From Candidatus Zhuqueibacterota bacterium (lineage in GTDB: Bacteria; SM23-31): a DNA stretch of 9,043 nt. Position 1 is the stretch's first letter. Each line of letters opens with the position of its first letter. Below are positions 5,684-9,043 of this stretch, piece by piece. Under the pieces are notes generated by a model. The model was given only the letters and a program-made list of their open reading frames with translations, was not told the DNA's origin and ran no database searches. Position numbers and translations under genes: made by a program. The stretch lies in NCBI GenBank assembly GCA_022562855.1, contig JADFON010000047.1, forward strand, positions 1-9,043, read 5' to 3'.

Positions 5684-6795
5684 ATACCGATAATTTACTG
5701 ATGGACATAGAAAATTCGACTGCCGCCGTCGATACGGAACCTGCACCCGTAATCAGCAAACCTGAAATCAATAAAGAACATCTGAAAAAAGACGAGTGGC
5801 TGAAAGTCAGGTTCTGGACACAGACCGGGTTCTTTGTGCTGACTCTGTACATTGGGTGGGAATTTGTAGTATTTGTCAATAAAATGGCAATGGGTGCGCC
5901 CGCAGATATATCGCAAAGACCTCCCGGTATCGAGGGGTTTCTCCCGATCAGCTCTATGATGGAATTATGGTTATGGGTAAAGACCGGTCTGGCGCCCGCC
6001 ATCCATCCTGCGGGCGTCGTGATATTTGCATTTGCGATAGGGACTGCGCTGTTAATAAAACGGGGTTTTTGCTCCTGGTTTTGTCCTGTCGGTTATATCT
6101 CCGAATTGCTGAGCCGGATTGGGGTAAAGATGCATGTTAGTATAAAACCATGGAAATGGATAGATTATCCCCTGAGATCGCTGAAGTATATCATAATGGC
6201 GTTTTTTGTTTACGCGATATTGTTGATGCCGCTCAATGCGCTCTACCTGTTTATTACCGGTGATTATAACCTGGTATCGGATGTGAAAATGTTGAATTTG
6301 TTTTCCTTCGATGACAGGATGACCTGGTCGGTTTTTGGAATACTTGCCCTGCTGACCTTGCTTATAAAGAACTTCTGGTGCAGGTATCTTTGTCCGTATG
6401 GCGCGTTATTGGGGATTTTTTCGATGGCAAGTCCTGTGGCTATCCGGAGAAACGCATCCACCTGTATTGACTGCGGGCTATGCGATAAGGCATGCCCCTC
6501 ATTTTTGCCCGTCGCCACAAAGAATTCGATCAAATCCGCCGAATGTCTTGCCTGCCAGCAGTGCACCGCGGTCTGCCCGGTGGTCGATTGTCTGCAACTC
6601 TCAACACCAAAGAAAAGATTAGTGCTCAAACCCTCTCTATATGCGATGCTATTTGCCGGTTTATTCTTTGGCAGTGTTGTGGTAGCGAAAATTGCGGGAT
6701 ACTGGCAGACGACAACCGATGTGGAAACGTACAGGGAATTGACTATTAAATCTGAATCATTGAGTCACCCGAGAGATTTGAAAGGATACAAATAA
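5680..6795 (+). CDS. NapH/NosR-like membrane 4Fe-4S polyferredoxin
   Basis: Integral membrane electron-transfer protein, 371 residues. The soluble N-terminal 45 residues are followed by about five or six transmembrane helices (roughly 46-66, 111-127, 168-190, 217-232, 240-252, 320-340). It has both NapH-type CX3CP motifs at membrane edges (CSWFCP 131-136, CRYLCP 234-239) and two [4Fe-4S] ferredoxin motifs (Cys262/265/268/272-Pro and Cys289/292/295/299-Pro). It lacks the FMN domain of NosR and the C-terminal domain of CcoG, so NapH is the nearest type. Such proteins pass electrons from quinol or cytoplasmic donors across or along the membrane. The GTG at 5680 overlaps the rrf2 stop (GTGA) with GGGA nine bases upstream; ATG 5701 is an alternative without a ribosome site. 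Context suggests it feeds electrons to an NO- or O2-reacting partner. Confidence 0.88.
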   Translation: MNTDNLLMDIENSTAAVDTEPAPVISKPEINKEHLKKDEWLKVRFWTQTGFFVLTLYIGWEFVVFVNKMAMGAPADISQRPPGIEGFLPISSMMELWLWVKTGLAPAIHPAGVVIFAFAIGTALLIKRGFCSWFCPVGYISELLSRIGVKMHVSIKPWKWIDYPLRSLKYIIMAFFVYAILLMPLNALYLFITGDYNLVSDVKMLNLFSFDDRMTWSVFGILALLTLLIKNFWCRYLCPYGALLGIFSMASPVAIRRNASTCIDCGLCDKACPSFLPVATKNSIKSAECLACQQCTAVCPVVDCLQLSTPKKRLVLKPSLYAMLFAGLFFGSVVVAKIAGYWQTTTDVETYRELTIKSESLSHPRDLKGYK

Positions 6796-6796
6796 T

Positions 6797-7336
6797 ATGA
6801 AAGCAATAGAAACGCTTATGGGCGAACACCAAGTGATCTTAAAAGTGCTGAACAGTTTGGAGGACTGTATCGATGATAGAGATACGGCAAAACTGAAAGA
6901 ACATCTCCCGGATTATGTTACTTTCATACAGGGATTTGCCGACAAACTTCATCACGGCAAGGAGGAAGTTATATTATTTAAGGAAATGGGGAATTACGGT
7001 TTTCCTGCTGATTCCGGTCCCGTAATGGTCATGCTGCATGAGCACGACCTCGGAAGAGGACTGGTTAAGACAATCAAGGAAATGAGTGTGAAAGACCGTT
7101 GGGATGATGATGATCTGCGAACGGTGAAGGAGGCGGGAACAAAGTATATTACATTACTGCGCCAGCATATTAATAAAGAAGACACGATACTTTTTCCAAT
7201 GGCGAAAGCCTCGCTTCCGGAGGCTTCATTGACGGCAATAGACGATGAGTTCGATTTATACGGAAACGACAGCGCTAATTCGGAAAGAAGACGTGAGCTG
7301 GAAGCGTTGGCGGAGGTTTTGGTGGGTATGAAATAA
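6797..7336 (+). CDS. hemerythrin domain protein
   Basis: Cytosolic four-helix-bundle protein of 179 residues with a hemerythrin HHE cation-binding domain carrying a di-iron site. Likely ligands are His11 (MGEHQ), His53 and Glu57 in LHHGKEEVILF, His83 in MLHEHD, and His124 with Glu128 in RQHINKEDTILFPMA. These follow the H...HxxxE...H...HxxxE order also seen in Ric proteins. The start at 6797 is one base after the polyferredoxin stop, with AAAGGA about 11 bases upstream, so the two are translated from one message. Stand-alone hemerythrins of this group bind O2 or NO or take part in iron and redox handling. It has no DUF542 domain, so it is not itself a Ric protein. The acidic patch DDDD near 103-106 and the C-terminal ERRRELEAL helix are unremarkable. 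Confidence 0.9.
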   Translation: MKAIETLMGEHQVILKVLNSLEDCIDDRDTAKLKEHLPDYVTFIQGFADKLHHGKEEVILFKEMGNYGFPADSGPVMVMLHEHDLGRGLVKTIKEMSVKDRWDDDDLRTVKEAGTKYITLLRQHINKEDTILFPMAKASLPEASLTAIDDEFDLYGNDSANSERRRELEALAEVLVGMK

Positions 7337-7436
7337 TTTACCTAATTTACAATAAAAACATCAGGAAGTATTTTCGTGGATGTGCACCAGCTGTACAGGT
7401 TTTCAGCCACAAATTTTGAGAAAGGAGAAGTGAATC

Positions 7437-8159
7437 ATGAATACGTTTAAAACTACCGATACTGTGGGAGGCGTTGTGACGCAACGTCCGGCTCTTTCGC
7501 GCTTGTTTGAGAAGGAGAGCATTGACTACTGCTGCGGGGGCAAAAAGACCTTGGAGGAGGTTTGCCGGGAGAAAGGGATCGATCTTACAACCTTTATCGC
7601 CACGTTGAAGGAAGCCGGAAATGAAGAAATGGTCGACACGGCAGCAATGTCCTTATCGGAGCTGGCTGACCACATTGAGCAGACGCACCATGCCTACCTG
7701 CGATCCGAGTTCCCGCGTTTGGACGAGATTACGGAGAAGGTAGCGTCAGTCCACGGGAAAACAGACTCGCGTCTTTACCGGGTAAGAGACACCTTCCAAG
7801 CGCTGGCTGAGGAACTCCTCAGTCACATGATGAAGGAGGAACGTATTCTCTTCCCGATGGTGCGGCAGTTGGAGGGCAGTAACGAGGCGCCCTTGTTCCA
7901 TTGCGGGACGCTCGCCACTATCATCGGGCAGATGGAAAAAGAGCATGGCCAGGCAGGGTCGGCATTGGAGAGCCTTCGGGAACTGACGGATGGTTTTACG
8001 CCACCCGAATGGGCTTGCAATACGTATCGCGTCTTGCTGGATACCCTGGACAATCTCGAGCGTGACCTGCACAAGCACATCCATAAGGAGAACAACGTGC
8101 TGTTCCCACGGGCGTTGGAGATGGAGGAGCGCAAAGGCGCGGCTCGCGACCGGAATTAG
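7437..8159 (+). CDS. ric: iron-sulfur cluster repair di-iron protein (Ric/ScdA/YtfE)
   Basis: Cytosolic protein that helps restore Fe-S clusters after NO or oxidative damage. It has 240 residues, close to the usual 220-240. The N-terminal DUF542/ScdA_N domain (about 5-60) holds the paired Cys32-Cys33 in SIDYCCGGKKTLEEVC. The hemerythrin-like domain has His84, His130 and Glu134 (SHMMKEERILFP), His170 (EKEHGQAG), and His214 with Glu218 (HIHKENNVLFPRA), the full di-iron ligand set. AAAGGAG nine bases before the ATG is a strong ribosome site. It lies 100 bases after the hemerythrin gene. Its G+C is clearly higher than that of neighbours (35 of 60 bases at 7681-7740, against 24 of 60 at 6841-6900), which suggests recent transfer. 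Ric genes are commonly under NO-sensing control, which fits the operon. Confidence 0.95.
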   Translation: MNTFKTTDTVGGVVTQRPALSRLFEKESIDYCCGGKKTLEEVCREKGIDLTTFIATLKEAGNEEMVDTAAMSLSELADHIEQTHHAYLRSEFPRLDEITEKVASVHGKTDSRLYRVRDTFQALAEELLSHMMKEERILFPMVRQLEGSNEAPLFHCGTLATIIGQMEKEHGQAGSALESLRELTDGFTPPEWACNTYRVLLDTLDNLERDLHKHIHKENNVLFPRALEMEERKGAARDRN

Positions 8160-8161
8160 AT

Positions 8162-8269
8162 ATCGTGGTGCGCAGGCTGAACGATAAGGATTGGAAAGGA
8201 AAGGCTTACGCCATTGTCTCTCCGGGAAACGATCTGTATAACAACAAAGCCGGAATTATTCTGAAATAA
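8162..8269 (+). pseudogene. orphan C-terminal reading tail after ric
   Basis: In a different frame from ric, an open stretch begins at the ric stop and ends at TAA 8267-8269. It reads VVRRLNDKDWKGKAYAIV and then SPGNDLYNNKAGIILK. It is a protein-like composition with lower G+C than ric and ends in the terminator stem. Two GTG codons (8165, 8168) could start a 33-34-residue peptide but no ribosome site precedes them. I read it as the leftover end of a gene whose front was lost when ric arrived; the family is unknown. Confidence 0.35.
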
Positions 8270-8288
8270 TTCCGGCTTTTTGTTTTTT
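8246..8288 (+). terminator. strong intrinsic terminator after ric
   Basis: Perfect 15-bp stem (8246-8260 with 8265-8279), a four-base loop ctga, and a tail of T (tttttgtttttt). It ends the rrf2-to-ric transcript. The stem overlaps the last codons and stop of the orphan tail. Confidence 0.93.
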
Positions 8289-8490
8289 GGAGCAATTCAT
8301 TCCAAAAACTGTTATATTCCTACAACAGTCTCAAAATATTTTTTTTATTTTTCCTCAAAAGGGAACCTTGCCGATTGGTATAGTATATAACTAACATATA
8401 TACGCATACACATCACATTTATACCGTCGTTTTCATCTTCACACATTACTGTTTACAGCAGCATTTCTTTAATTTTAGAGGGGGTCTGCC
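8289..8490. other. intergenic, AT-rich, no gene seen
   Basis: About 200 bases separating the terminator from the lipoprotein gene. It contains two short inverted repeats (8285-8291 with 8301-8307; 8308-8313 with 8324-8329) and a TATA-rich stretch near 8380-8402 that may hold the lipoprotein promoter. I could not place a convincing -35/-10 pair. Confidence 0.4.
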
Positions 8491-9043
8491 GTGAAGTCAA
8501 GATCCATCCTATTCACTTCTTTATTTCTTGTTATTATTTTTTCCACGTGTAGCAGTCGGGACGAATTCTACACTGTCGAAATTATCGACGGCGTGCGAAC
8601 AGTCCACAATATCAAACCGTTGTGGGGTGATGAACCGCAGGTGGAGTTGGAATTTGTACAGCAAATTGGAGAATTAGATGGCATGGATGAGAATTACCAG
8701 CTTTTCAAACCCAGGGATGTTGCGGTGGATAACGAGAATAACATCTATATTCTTGATGCGGGTAACTACAGGATACAAAAGTACAGTCCGGAAGGTAATT
8801 ACACCGCTACATTTGGTAAACAAGGTCAGGGTCCGGGCGAATTATCTTCACCCTCAAACCTAAACATAGATATAAATAATACCATTTATGTTCTCGACAG
8901 CCGAAATTCCCGAATACAGAAATACTTTGATGACGTGACTAATACGGAAACAATAAAGTTTACGAAATCGACAAATTTTCTAAGAATATTTTCAACTGGT
9001 GAATTGGTTATAAGCGAATTGGGAACTCCCTATGATGAATTTG
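8491..9043 (+). CDS. lipoprotein with NHL repeats (six-bladed beta-propeller), 5' part only
   Basis: Partial gene running off the window; 184 codons are visible. The GTG at 8491 follows GAGGGGG seven bases upstream. The signal peptide (residues 1-19, KSRSILFTSLFLVIIFST) ends at Cys20 in an FSTC lipobox, so the protein is probably lipid-anchored on the cell envelope. After a 50-residue lead-in come NHL-type propeller blades: about 71-109 (FKPRDVAVDNENNIYILD, RIQKY, TFGKQGQGPGEL) and 117-147 (SSPSNLNID, IYVLDSRNSRIQKYF). Proteins of this kind are numerous in Bacteroidota and relatives, where ligands are mostly unknown. It lies after a strong terminator and is transcribed separately from the stress operon. 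Confidence 0.88.
   Translation, partial: MKSRSILFTSLFLVIIFSTCSSRDEFYTVEIIDGVRTVHNIKPLWGDEPQVELEFVQQIGELDGMDENYQLFKPRDVAVDNENNIYILDAGNYRIQKYSPEGNYTATFGKQGQGPGELSSPSNLNIDINNTIYVLDSRNSRIQKYFDDVTNTETIKFTKSTNFLRIFSTGELVISELGTPYDEF

Noticed and set aside
5738-5755. EPAP codons in the polyferredoxin N-terminus resembling the REP-coded EPAPT
   Set aside because: The DNA match to the REP arm is short and interrupted; a disordered N-terminus explains it.
1-9043. CRISPR array, rRNA, riboswitch or phage genes
   Set aside because: No regularly spaced repeats, rRNA segments, recognised riboswitch cores or phage structural motifs were seen.

Overview
The window looks like a chromosomal stretch of a moderately AT-rich bacterium with accessory character, probably a metagenome-derived or candidate-phylum lineage near the FCB group (Bacteroidota, Calditrichota, KSB1 and similar). 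That placement is inference. It rests on the truncated NHL/six-bladed propeller lipoprotein, the DUF4097-type envelope protein and the RAYT with REP-like repeats. Clear Shine-Dalgarno sites and sigma70-like promoters (one with a perfect TTGACA) argue against a classical Bacteroidia genome.

Layout: (1) 1-744 is a decayed REP-associated tyrosine transposase on the minus strand, frameshifted at a REP-like repeat, with a possible membrane-peptide reading frame at its 3' side. (2) 934-1251 is a minus-strand tRNA transcription unit: promoter, leader hairpin, tRNA-Gln(CUG), tRNA-Glu(CUC), intrinsic terminator. (3) 1417-2795 holds a small coiled-coil protein (minus) divergent from an L-threonine aldolase gene (plus). 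(4) 2930-4947 holds an unrecognised 385-residue cytosolic protein (plus) converging on an exported DUF4097-like beta-repeat protein (minus). (5) 4980-5133 is a 154-bp MITE-like element with perfect terminal inverted repeats, TA ends and two internal hairpins, lying in the promoter region of the DUF4097 gene. (6) 5171-8288 is the functional core: an Rrf2-family regulator with a cysteine cluster, a NapH/NosR-like membrane polyferredoxin, a stand-alone hemerythrin and a Ric/ScdA/YtfE di-iron repair protein, closed by a very strong terminator. (7) 8491-9043 is the 5' part of a lipoprotein with NHL repeats, running off the window.

The Rrf2, polyferredoxin and hemerythrin genes are tightly packed (4-bp overlap, then 1-bp gap) and are almost surely an operon. 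The ric gene follows after 100 bp with its own strong ribosome site and a visibly higher G+C content, so it may be a later arrival. Together they read as a nitric-oxide or oxidative iron-sulfur stress module: an Fe-S sensor, an electron-carrying membrane Fe-S protein, and two di-iron proteins that could bind or reduce NO/O2 or repair clusters. An open reading tail after ric, with the terminator folded into its last codons, suggests a gene was lost or replaced there.
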